64,000 nt of DNA from CAVALG01 sp045576295 (GTDB lineage: Bacteria; Bacillota; Clostridia; Oscillospirales; Acutalibacteraceae), in NCBI GenBank assembly GCA_045576295.1, contig JAZNGF010000049.1:1-64000 (forward strand), in the 5' to 3' direction. Shown here piece by piece: positions 8,180 to 15,735 of the stretch. The notes under the pieces are model-generated. The model made no database searches. It was not told where the DNA came from and was given only the letters and a program-made list of their open reading frames with translations. Both the position numbers and the translations under genes were made by a program. How positions within the stretch are numbered: position 1 is the first letter of the stretch; each line of letters begins with the position of its first letter.

Positions 8180-8190
8180 TAGGTAAATGG
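8160..8190 (-). promoter_or_regulatory. Palindromic operator overlapping the metY -35 box
   Basis: A perfect inverted repeat with 11-bp arms (CCATTTACCTA and TAGGTAAATGG on the minus strand) separated by 9 bp that include TTGACA. The 11-mer ATTTACCTACC within it (plus 8162-8172) recurs in the metF promoter. Best candidate regulator is the Rrf2 protein at 1072-1473. Confidence 0.7.
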
Positions 8191-8209
8191 AATTTTTTTG
8201 AAAAATTTT

Positions 8210-8242
8210 AAAGGCGCCGCTTTTGTGTGAAGCGACGCCTTT
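8210..8242 (-). terminator. Terminator after the MocR-type gene
   Basis: A 13-bp stem with one mismatch (8210-8222 and 8230-8242), loop TTGTGTG; on the minus strand it is followed by a T-rich stretch. It starts 4 bp after the regulator stop codon. Confidence 0.8.
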
Positions 8243-8245
8243 CTG

Positions 8246-9340
8246 CTATTTATTCAGTTCCTTTCGTTTTGACCGTCTGACACGGTTGATATGCCGTTCA
8301 AAGTCACCGTTTGAGATAAGTTCGGCTAATACGAATTGAATGTAAGTCGGAACTGTGCACGAATAGAAGTCTAATCTCTCTTTAAACTCCGAAACAAGGT
8401 GCTTTGGCAACACCATATATCCGACACGGAAGGACGGAGATACGGTCATTGAAAAGGTATTCATATAAATTACGTTGTCATTGGAAGTATGCGAAAATAG
8501 TGTTTCCTCCGGTTTTTGAGAAAGTGAAAATTCTGATTCGAAATCATCTTCCACAATAAACCTATCATTTTGTCCTGCCCAACGTAAATATTCGTGTCTT
8601 TTGGAGGCAGAAGCTGTAACTCCGCTGGGATAGCTTCGATAGGGGGAAATATGTAGCACATCAGCGTGGCAATTTTGGAGTGCACCCGAATCGATACCGT
8701 CGTGGCCAAGAGGCAGTTTTTTAAGCTGCACACCGGAGGAGATGTATACCTGTTCTATTTTTTTATAAGAAGGTGCTTCGATGGCATACACCTTGTTTCT
8801 TCCCAGCAGACCTACGGTTAGATTGTACAGATATTCCGAGCCGGAGCCGATGATTATTTGTTCCGGCTCTGCATATATTCCTCTGCTTCTGGCAAGGTAG
8901 CGGCTGATCGCCTCACGAAGCTCTACAGAGCCTGTATTTAGTGAACGGTCAAGAATCGTTTCGCCCAAATCGCTTATCACCCTGCGCATCGTTTTTGCCA
9001 GTACAGAAAACGGAAATTCAATAGAGGTCGAGCTTTCGTGACGATTGGTGTGATGTATCGGATACTTTTTATCATTTGCAGAAGCTACAAAACCGTCGTC
9101 AGCACGGAAAATAACGAAATAGCCGCTACGTTCCCGAGCTTCTATATATCCTTCATCGCAAAGCAAGGCGTAGGCGTGCTCAACCGTCACGGTGCTGATA
9201 CCCACCTCGTCAGCAATTATTCTTTTGGATGGCAGCTTGCTGCCGGAGGGATAAATCCCCTTAACTATATCCTCTCGCACCTGTTTGTAGAGTTGAAGAT
9301 AAGCGGGAATGCCTGTTGCATTATCAATTACATACTTCAT
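8246..9340 (-). CDS. MocR/PdxR-type GntR regulator, short and lacking the PLP lysine
   Basis: A GntR winged helix (about 10-75; IPAYLQLYKQVREDI, LPSKRIIADEVGIS) is fused to an aminotransferase-like domain (about 110-364), the MocR architecture. Two features are odd. In the usual SKTLSP motif that carries the PLP-binding lysine, this protein reads FSMTVSP (codon ATG, about residue 297), so no internal aldimine can form. The protein also stops at 364 residues, just after GDFERHINRVRR, whereas the family usually runs to about 450-480. A terminator follows the stop directly. It is divergent from an ECF S-component gene, the context of PdxR-type vitamin B6 regulators. It may bind free PLP differently, or be decaying. 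Confidence 0.8.
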   Translation of the reverse strand: MKYVIDNATGIPAYLQLYKQVREDIVKGIYPSGSKLPSKRIIADEVGISTVTVEHAYALLCDEGYIEARERSGYFVIFRADDGFVASANDKKYPIHHTNRHESSTSIEFPFSVLAKTMRRVISDLGETILDRSLNTGSVELREAISRYLARSRGIYAEPEQIIIGSGSEYLYNLTVGLLGRNKVYAIEAPSYKKIEQVYISSGVQLKKLPLGHDGIDSGALQNCHADVLHISPYRSYPSGVTASASKRHEYLRWAGQNDRFIVEDDFESEFSLSQKPEETLFSHTSNDNVIYMNTFSMTVSPSFRVGYMVLPKHLVSEFKERLDFYSCTVPTYIQFVLAELISNGDFERHINRVRRSKRKELNK

Positions 9341-9388
9341 CTGGTGATATAAAATTCTCCTTTTCTGACTATTTCAATATCATCAGAT
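9339..9388. promoter_or_regulatory. Inverted repeat in the MocR/ECF divergent region
   Basis: ATCTGGTGATAT (9339-9350) and ATATCATCAGAT (9377-9388) are inverted copies matching at 11 of 12 positions. The first overlaps the regulator start codon, the second lies between the -35 and -10 boxes of the transporter gene. Candidate MocR operator; inference. Confidence 0.45.
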
Positions 9389-9400
9389 TTATTATATACT
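9372..9400 (+). promoter_or_regulatory. Promoter of the ECF S-component gene
   Basis: TATACT at 9395-9400 with a weak -35 (TTTCAA, 9372-9377) 17 bp upstream. A weak -35 fits dependence on an activator such as the divergent MocR protein. Confidence 0.5.
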
Positions 9401-9436
9401 AATGTGGTAAGTTAATCAATAGGAGAAAGATGAAAT

Positions 9437-9946
9437 ATGAAAGAGAAAAACGCAACTCAAAAAATCGTTATTGCAGCATTGCTTGCGGCACTGACCTGCG
9501 TAGCAACAATGATCATTAAAATCCCGTCACCCTTAAAGGGCTATTTAAATTTAGGTGACTGCGTGGTTTTGCTCGCAGGATGGATGCTGTCTCCTGTGTA
9601 CGGATTTTTGGCGGCGGGACTCGGTTCTGCATTGGCAGACTTGTTTTCGGGATACGTTGTGTATGCACCTGCAACCTTTGTTATCAAAGGCTTGATGGCA
9701 CTGGTTGCATACTACGGCTTTAAGGTGTTACATAAGAAGCTCGGCAACCTGCCTTCCCGAATCATTACGGGGATTACTGCCGAGGCAGTTATGATACTTG
9801 GCTATTTTGTGTTTGAGGGCTTCCTATATGGTTTCGGACCATCTGTTGTGAATATCCCGGCAAACGGCGTTCAGGGAATTGCTGGACTTGTTCTCGGATG
9901 CATACTTGTCAAGGTGTTTGAAAAAAGTAAACTCATACAATTCTAA
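9437..9946 (+). CDS. ECF transporter S component, possibly for vitamin B6
   Basis: A 169-residue protein with about six hydrophobic helices, typical of the substrate-binding S subunit of energy-coupling factor vitamin transporters. The N-terminal helix has the alanine-rich motif AALLAALTC that contacts the T subunit. The ATPase and EcfT genes are not nearby, so it is probably a group II system sharing a common module. Divergence from a MocR-type regulator suggests pyridoxine or a related B6 vitamer as substrate, but substrate cannot be read from sequence; riboflavin or another vitamin is possible. Confidence 0.8.
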   Translation: MKEKNATQKIVIAALLAALTCVATMIIKIPSPLKGYLNLGDCVVLLAGWMLSPVYGFLAAGLGSALADLFSGYVVYAPATFVIKGLMALVAYYGFKVLHKKLGNLPSRIITGITAEAVMILGYFVFEGFLYGFGPSVVNIPANGVQGIAGLVLGCILVKVFEKSKLIQF

Positions 9947-10261
9947 GGATGGCAAAGGCGGCGCAGAAATGCGAAAAGGTGATATAACCTCATTTCTCGT
10001 AACGGAATTTTCTTATTTTTTCATAACCCCGCACTTTCCCCCCATTTTCTATGGTCATCTAAATTAGGAACACACCAACAATAATTGCAACATATTTGAA
10101 ACCCGCAGAATACCCGTGAAAGACTTCACACTCCATTTTTAGGGTAAAGTCTTTCTTGTATCAATCTTGATGGGATTAGGCATATATGAATCACAAAAAC
10201 ACCCCCGTGTTATTTATAAAAACACGAGGGTGTTCTGCATTTAGCAAAATCTTTTTACAAC
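9947..10261. other. 315-bp intergenic region with two terminators
   Basis: Holds a possible terminator for the transporter gene (10118-10155, 9-bp stem GAAAGACTT/AAGTCTTTC, poor T-run) and a good one for the opposing exporter gene (10198-10234). A short open frame at 9879-10067 has no ribosome site or family resemblance. Nothing else seen. Confidence 0.6.
10198..10234 (-). terminator. Terminator after the EamA gene
   Basis: A 14-bp stem with one mismatch (10198-10211 and 10221-10234); on the minus strand it is followed by TTTTTG. Confidence 0.8.
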
Positions 10262-11146
10262 TTAATTCTGTTTATTGTTTGCTTTCGGCGATATTTCGTT
10301 CCACAGGGTAAACCCTAAAATAAGTAGTCCGCCGATTACCTGCCACAGCGACATTTTTTCCCCTAAAACCGTAACCGAAATCAGCACAGCAACCAAAGGA
10401 TCAATGTAGCTAAGGATTGCCGCTTTTTGGCCCGGCAACTCTTTAAGGGATGAGAAATACAAACAATATGTAACGCCCGTGTGCACAAGGCCAACAATAA
10501 GCAAATTCGCCCAGCCTATTCCGTTGAGTCCTCCAAGGGTGATGCCGCTTGTAAACAGCACGTACGGAATTAACACAACAATGGCAGAAACAAACTGCAA
10601 GAAAGTTCTGTGAATGCCTTTAACATTTTTAATAAACTTATTAAGCAAAATAACGGTTGCATAGAAAACGGCCGCACCTAAGCCGAACAGTATGCCTAAA
10701 AGATCGGTGCCACCGCCCACATCACCAATGCCTGTGATAAGAACAAGCCCCAAAGTTGACATAACAAAGCAAATAATTTGCCTGCCTGTTAACCTTTCTT
10801 TAAAAATAACAGGGCAAGCCAAAGTTACAATAACCGGCGCAAAATAATAGCTTAATGTGGCCACAGAAACAGTTGTGTATTTATATGCTTCAAACAACAA
10901 AATCCAGTTTATCCCCATTGCGACACCTGAAATTATTAGCAAAGGAACCTCTTTTTTAATATTAACAAATGAAAATTTCTGCTTGGTAACTAATAAAAAT
11001 ACAGCAATTAGTAAAGCCGCCAAAACTGCGCGATACAGCGCAAGCTCACCTGATGAAACATCGATATTGCGCACAAAAAGCCCGAGTGTGCCAAATATTG
11101 CCATTGATGCAATCAGCATAAGCCGCGGGTTCATTAACTTTTTCAT
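10262..11146 (-). CDS. EamA/DMT-family membrane transporter
   Basis: A 294-residue protein of ten predicted transmembrane helices in two five-helix EamA halves, as in RhaT/YdcZ-type metabolite exporters. Typical features are the early FGTLGLFVRNI segment and the second-half LSYIDPLVAVLISV and GEKMSLWQVIGGLLILGF stretches. Probably moves a small metabolite (amino acid or nucleoside class) across the membrane; substrate unknown. Monocistronic between two terminators, with its own consensus promoter. Confidence 0.85.
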   Translation of the reverse strand: MKKLMNPRLMLIASMAIFGTLGLFVRNIDVSSGELALYRAVLAALLIAVFLLVTKQKFSFVNIKKEVPLLIISGVAMGINWILLFEAYKYTTVSVATLSYYFAPVIVTLACPVIFKERLTGRQIICFVMSTLGLVLITGIGDVGGGTDLLGILFGLGAAVFYATVILLNKFIKNVKGIHRTFLQFVSAIVVLIPYVLFTSGITLGGLNGIGWANLLIVGLVHTGVTYCLYFSSLKELPGQKAAILSYIDPLVAVLISVTVLGEKMSLWQVIGGLLILGFTLWNEISPKANNKQN

Positions 11147-11194
11147 ATTTTTGTTTTCCTCACATTCTGCAAAACGGTAGTGGCTAACCTGTTT

Positions 11195-11223
11195 ATTATA
11201 AGCCGTTTTATGCCCTGTGTCAA
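11195..11223 (-). promoter_or_regulatory. Promoter of the EamA gene
   Basis: Perfect consensus on the minus strand: TTGACA (plus 11218-11223), 17 bp, TATAAT (plus 11195-11200). Confidence 0.85.
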
Positions 11224-11254
11224 TTAGTGCGGCAGATTATAACAGCATAATAAA

Positions 11255-11277
11255 AGGGCGCCTTTAAAAGGCACCCT
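11255..11277 (-). terminator. Terminator of the purC-purF operon
   Basis: An 11-bp stem with one mismatch (AGGGCGCCTTT/AAAGGCACCCT) followed on the minus strand by TTTTATT. Confidence 0.8.
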
Positions 11278-11316
11278 GTAATATATATCCAGCCTTGTAA
11301 GGATCGCGCCTTATGC

Positions 11317-12741
11317 TTATTCCTTGCCTGTCCAGCAATATGTGCAAACCCTATCTTTATCAATACCTATAGCTTCAAGCAAGCCATCAAGCGACTGATA
11401 CCCTAAAGAATCAAAGCCCAGCTGCTCACAGATACGTTTAAGAAGGCGTTGGCCTCTTTCGGTTGTGGCATCGGAATACTCTTCTAAATGCTTAGCGCCT
11501 TCTGCGCCTTCAAGCTCATCAACCACTCTACGCGCAATAAGCTCATGCTCAGAGTTGCTTCGTGAAAAGCTAAGATATTTGCACCCATACATAATAGGCG
11601 GGCACGCCGAGCGCATATGCACCTCTTTAGCGCCTGCATTATAAAGGAATTCAACCGTTTCGCTAAGCTGTGTTCCTCTAACAATAGAATCGTCAACAAA
11701 TAAAAGTTTTTTGCCCTCAATCAGTTCCGGAACAGGAATCTGTTTCATTTTAGCAACCTGATTTCTAACATTCTGGTTAGCAGGCATAAACGAGCGCGGC
11801 CATGTTGGGGTGTATTTAACAAAGGGGCGAGCATACTCGGCCCCGCTTTGGCAAGCGTAGCCCAATGCATGAGGAACACCTGAATCAGGCACACCGGCAA
11901 CAAAATCAACCTTGGGGATTTCACCGCGCGCCATTTCATCTCGCGCCATAATTTTTCCGTTTAAAACCCTCATAACTTCAACGTTTCTTCCTTCGTAACG
12001 CGAGTTAGGATAACCGTAGTACGACCAAAGAAACGCGCAGATTTTCATTTTATCGCATGCAGGTGAAAGAACCTCAATTCCATCTGATTTCAGTTTCACA
12101 ATTTCGCGCGGGCCAAGCTCATAAGCGTCTTCATATCCAAGTTTGGTATATGCAAACGATTCAAACGACACGCAGTGACCGTCTTCATTTTTTCCAATCA
12201 AAACGGGTAGGCGCCCTACCTTATCGCGAGCCGCAATAACTTCGCCATTAGATGTAAGAATTAAAAGCGTTAGTGAACCATCAATTTCATCCTGTGCGTG
12301 AAGAATACCTGAAACTAAATCTTCCTTTTGGTTAATAAGGGCCGCAACCAATTCGGTGGAATTAACCTTACCCGAGCTCATCGCCATAAACTGATGGCCG
12401 TGATCGGAATAGTATTTCTCAACCAATTCCTCTGCGTTGTTAATGCACCCAACCGTTGTTATGGCATAAATGCCAAGGTGCGAGCGCACAAGCAGGGGTT
12501 GAGGGTCGCTGTCGCTAATGCAGCCAATGCCGCTGCATCCGTGGAAGGTAGATAAATCTTTCTCGAACTTGGTGCGAAACGGGGTGTTTTCAATCGAATG
12601 GATTTGACGCTGGAATCCATCGGTTTCATCATGAATAATCATACCGCCACGCCTTGTTCCAAGGTGGGAATGATAGTCTACTCCAAAGAAAATATCTAAT
12701 ACGCAGTCTCTTTTTGAAACTGCACCAAAAAAACCGCCCAT
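11317..12741 (-). CDS. PurF-like amidophosphoribosyltransferase without N-terminal Cys
   Basis: A 474-residue PurF homologue. The phosphoribosyltransferase domain is intact, with PRPP loop LLFVDDSIVRGTQ (about residue 346) and GVPDSGVPHALGYA. The C-terminus has CTYCWTG, a cysteine pair seen in many PurFs. The N-terminal class II glutaminase is odd: it begins MGGFFGAV where the family has CGVFG, so the nucleophilic cysteine that hydrolyses glutamine is absent, and the usual HRGQEGAG region reads GTRRGGM. I recall similar MGGFFG proteins in anaerobes, so this may be a stable subfamily. It could use ammonia directly or have another role. One-base overlap with purC (TAATG) supports a purine function. 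Confidence 0.8.
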   Translation of the reverse strand: MGGFFGAVSKRDCVLDIFFGVDYHSHLGTRRGGMIIHDETDGFQRQIHSIENTPFRTKFEKDLSTFHGCSGIGCISDSDPQPLLVRSHLGIYAITTVGCINNAEELVEKYYSDHGHQFMAMSSGKVNSTELVAALINQKEDLVSGILHAQDEIDGSLTLLILTSNGEVIAARDKVGRLPVLIGKNEDGHCVSFESFAYTKLGYEDAYELGPREIVKLKSDGIEVLSPACDKMKICAFLWSYYGYPNSRYEGRNVEVMRVLNGKIMARDEMARGEIPKVDFVAGVPDSGVPHALGYACQSGAEYARPFVKYTPTWPRSFMPANQNVRNQVAKMKQIPVPELIEGKKLLFVDDSIVRGTQLSETVEFLYNAGAKEVHMRSACPPIMYGCKYLSFSRSNSEHELIARRVVDELEGAEGAKHLEEYSDATTERGQRLLKRICEQLGFDSLGYQSLDGLLEAIGIDKDRVCTYCWTGKE

Positions 12742-13427
12742 TATGCGAAGAAAAGTTCGTTGAGCGTCATAGGATCGATATACTCTCCGTTCTTATATAC
12801 ACGCATATTGCCTGATGCAATCTCGTCAATGAGCATTACGTTGCCATCAGCGTCGTAACCGAACTCGAACTTAATATCATAAAGGTCAAGACCTTTTGCT
12901 TTTAAATCGTCGGCAACGATTTTGGTGATAGCCTGTGTTTGAGCCTTAAGTGAGTCATACTGCTCTGCAGTCATAACGCCGAGGTCAACAAGGCCGTCTT
13001 TAGTAACAAGCGGGTCGCCCTTTGCATCGTTTTTAAAAGTGGTTTCAACGTAAGCCGGAAGATCCTGGCCTTCGGTGCAGTAATCAGAATAACGGCGATA
13101 GAAAGAACCAACTGCTTTATAACGGCAAATAACCTCTAAGCCTTTGCCGAACACTTTAGCCGAAAGAACTTCCATTGTTGTATCTTCAAGATTTGCACTC
13201 ACATAGTGTGTTCTAATACCAGCCGCATTGATCTTTTCGAAGAAATAGATCGACATACGAAGGTTAACATCGCCAACGCCATCAATGGTAAGCCCAACAG
13301 AATTCTCGCCCGGATCGAACACACCGTCTTTTCCGGTGCAATCATCCTTGAACTTTAAAAGGCAATTGCCATTGTCAAGCGAATAAACGTCCTTTGTTTT
13401 TCCGGTGTAAACTAATTTCTTTGCCAT
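12741..13427 (-). CDS. purC: SAICAR synthetase
   Basis: PurC joins CAIR and aspartate with ATP to give SAICAR in purine synthesis. The 228-residue protein is family length; it starts KKLVYTGKTKDVYSL (ATP-binding hairpin), with GVGDVNLRMS, CRYKAVGSFYRRY and the C-terminal DIKFEFGYDADGNVMLIDEI carrying the catalytic acidic residues. It is the first gene of the purC-purF pair; ribosome site AAGGAGAG. No purine riboswitch is visible in the roughly 80-nt leader. Confidence 0.95.
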   Translation of the reverse strand: MAKKLVYTGKTKDVYSLDNGNCLLKFKDDCTGKDGVFDPGENSVGLTIDGVGDVNLRMSIYFFEKINAAGIRTHYVSANLEDTTMEVLSAKVFGKGLEVICRYKAVGSFYRRYSDYCTEGQDLPAYVETTFKNDAKGDPLVTKDGLVDLGVMTAEQYDSLKAQTQAITKIVADDLKAKGLDLYDIKFEFGYDADGNVMLIDEIASGNMRVYKNGEYIDPMTLNELFFA

Positions 13428-13767
13428 GTGTGAAACTCTCCTTTATGTTTATGTATTTTACAAATCTATCTTAGGTTCTGTTTTTAACAAACAAAAGCCC
13501 ATAACGACTGTTTAATTATAACCGCATAACGCCTTTTTTTCAACAAAAAATTATTAAAAATTTAATTTTTATTTTCTCTTTAAAAAACCAAATTCCAACC
13601 TCAGCTAAGTTGGCCGAACAAAGTCTTCTTCCCTTCCGCAAATACTTATTATCTCTTTCGGGATAAAGGTCGATTTTTATAATAACATTAAATTACGCAA
13701 AACTTAAAAGTTATGCAACTAAGTGAATGAAAAAAACCGCTGTGTATAACCCAAACCTTTTGCTTAT
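13428..13767. other. 340-bp intergenic region upstream of purC
   Basis: Contains the purC promoter and AT-rich sequence. I see no riboswitch, small gene or convincing terminator for the LRR gene that starts to its right on the same strand. Confidence 0.6.
13515..13543 (-). promoter_or_regulatory. purC promoter
   Basis: On the minus strand TTGAAA (plus 13538-13543), 17 bp, TATAAT (plus 13515-13520). Confidence 0.8.
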
Positions 13768-15576
13768 TTATGCAAATATTCCTTTTTTATCAATGTTATA
13801 CATAATCTGTGCAACCTCACAGCGTTGTGCACCTGCAACGGGGGCAATTTCGTTGCCGTTTTTGCCGCTTATAACACCCCTATGAATTGCCCAAAGCACA
13901 GCCGGTTGAGCATAAGGCGACACATCTTTATAATCGGCATATTTAACAACTATCTCCTCTTCTGATAACGGAGGAACAAAAGTACTCATTTCTTTATACT
14001 TCGAATAGCGGTAAAGAAATGTTACAAGCTGTTCACGATTAATTAAATCGCCAACGCCGAAGTTGCCGTTTTCGTAGCCTGTTACAATGCCATTTTGATA
14101 CCCCCAATTAACCGCAGCTTCATAATAACTGTTTGCCGAAACATCGGGGAATTCAGCATTAGCCTTTGCATATTCATTAAGGTTTGCACCGTCATAACGG
14201 GCAAGCATTACAAGAAAGTCTTGCCTTTGAATACCGTCGGCCGTGCCGAAATAACCGTTGGCGTAGCCGGTCATAATCCCAGAACTATAAACATAATTAA
14301 CAGCATCATAATACCATGTGCCAACAAATACATCGGGGAAAATACCAACAGAAAAGGGTATGTTATTATTAACAGCATATACATGAGCGGCTGAACCTAC
14401 GTCGCCATAGATTACTACAGCATCACTTTTAAAGAACGCATCTTCATCAATAGTTGTTACACTGCTTGGAACAACAATCTTCGAAAGATTCGGGCAAAAT
14501 GCAAAAGCCCACGCCGATATGGTAGTTACACTTGACGGTATAGATATACTTTTAAGGCTATCACAATTCGCAAAGGCGTCAATTCCTATTTTTGTTACGC
14601 TGTTTGGTATGGTTACATCGGTAAGTTTTATACAACAATCAAACACGGCATATTCTATGCTGGTTAATTTGTTTGGTAAAGTTACTCTTACAAGGCTACC
14701 GCAGCTTTTGAACACCTCTTGTTCAATGGTTGTTACACTATTGGGAATAACCACGTTTGTAATGCGGTTGCAATCAATAAATGCATTTCTTTCAATTTTT
14801 GTTATGGTATTGGGTATAGTTAGGCTTTGAAGATATTCACAACCTGAAAAAGCCCATTTCCCAATACTTGTTACACCGCTTGGTATAACACTATTTTTAC
14901 AGCCTAAAACAAGTTTGTTAGTTGCGCGTTCAATTATACAGTTCCCGTTTGAATAAAAGGTTTTATTACCCGAACTAACCGAAAGGCTTGAAATACCATA
15001 GCAATACTCAAAAGCCCTTTCACCTATACTGGTAACATTGTCGGGAATTGTTAAACTTGTAAAGCTAAAACTCCATGAAAAAGCGTCATTCCCAATGCTT
15101 TTCAAACTGTTAGGCAACTTAAAGCTCAACAATTTGTCGCAAGCATGAAATGCATAATTCCCAATGGTTGTTACACCGTTGGGTAAGGTTACACTTACAA
15201 GATTTCTACATCCAAAAAGCAAAAAATCACTTATACTTGTTACACCGTTAGGGATTTTGATGCTTGTAAGATTAGTGCAAAAAGAAAAAGCGGCTTCACC
15301 AATGGTTGTTACACTATCGGGAATGGTTATATTTGTAATACTAAAGCAATTTTTAAAGGCATAATCACCAATGGCAGTTACAGTATACCCATTAATTGTG
15401 TTAGGTATGGTTACAGCACCATAAGCGGCATCATTACAATCAGTAATAGTTGCTTTACCGTTATTAACAGTATAGGTAAAAACATCATATGTAGCGGCTG
15501 AAGCTGTGAAACCAACACCTGCAAATATACTAAACGCAACACACAATGTTAATAAAGCACTAATGATTCTTTTCAT
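13768..15576 (-). CDS. Secreted BspA-type LRR protein with SLH anchor
   Basis: A 602-residue surface protein. Signal peptide 1-27 (MKRIISALLTLCVAF, cleavage near ASAA). About 45-400 are BspA-type (LRR_5) repeats of about 23 residues with the pattern TIPNSVTTIGxxAFxxC. About 412-602 are three SLH domains (WYYDAVNYVYSSGIMTGY is the first), which bind pyruvylated secondary cell-wall polymer. BspA-type repeats mediate binding to host or other bacterial surfaces in the characterised cases; the target here is unknown. First of three related genes in the same orientation, each with its own ribosome site. Confidence 0.9.
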   Translation of the reverse strand: MKRIISALLTLCVAFSIFAGVGFTASAATYDVFTYTVNNGKATITDCNDAAYGAVTIPNTINGYTVTAIGDYAFKNCFSITNITIPDSVTTIGEAAFSFCTNLTSIKIPNGVTSISDFLLFGCRNLVSVTLPNGVTTIGNYAFHACDKLLSFKLPNSLKSIGNDAFSWSFSFTSLTIPDNVTSIGERAFEYCYGISSLSVSSGNKTFYSNGNCIIERATNKLVLGCKNSVIPSGVTSIGKWAFSGCEYLQSLTIPNTITKIERNAFIDCNRITNVVIPNSVTTIEQEVFKSCGSLVRVTLPNKLTSIEYAVFDCCIKLTDVTIPNSVTKIGIDAFANCDSLKSISIPSSVTTISAWAFAFCPNLSKIVVPSSVTTIDEDAFFKSDAVVIYGDVGSAAHVYAVNNNIPFSVGIFPDVFVGTWYYDAVNYVYSSGIMTGYANGYFGTADGIQRQDFLVMLARYDGANLNEYAKANAEFPDVSANSYYEAAVNWGYQNGIVTGYENGNFGVGDLINREQLVTFLYRYSKYKEMSTFVPPLSEEEIVVKYADYKDVSPYAQPAVLWAIHRGVISGKNGNEIAPVAGAQRCEVAQIMYNIDKKGIFA

Positions 15577-15621
15577 TTTGACCTCCTATAAAAACCCCTA
15601 TTTTAAAAATTTATCCAATTG

Positions 15622-15650
15622 ATTATACACAAAACAAAATTTTCAGTCAA
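15622..15650 (-). promoter_or_regulatory. Promoter of the 602-residue LRR gene
   Basis: TTGACT (plus 15645-15650), 17 bp, TATAAT (plus 15622-15627) on the minus strand. Nearly the same as the promoter of the third LRR gene. Confidence 0.75.
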
Positions 15651-15683
15651 TATCAAATTATAAAGGTCTTTTATTTAAATAAC

Positions 15684-15711
15684 ACAAGCGGCAAGGTGTT
15701 TTGCCGCTTGT
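15684..15711 (-). terminator. Terminator of the dockerin-LRR gene
   Basis: Perfect 11-bp stem (ACAAGCGGCAA/TTGCCGCTTGT), 6-nt loop; T-run weak on the minus strand (GTTATTTAAAT). Confidence 0.65.
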
Positions 15712-15735
15712 TAATTTATTGCAACTTTTTTCTAT

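Noticed and set aside
9879..10067. 62-codon frame after the ECF gene
   Set aside because: Overlaps the end of the transporter gene, has no ribosome site and low-complexity composition.
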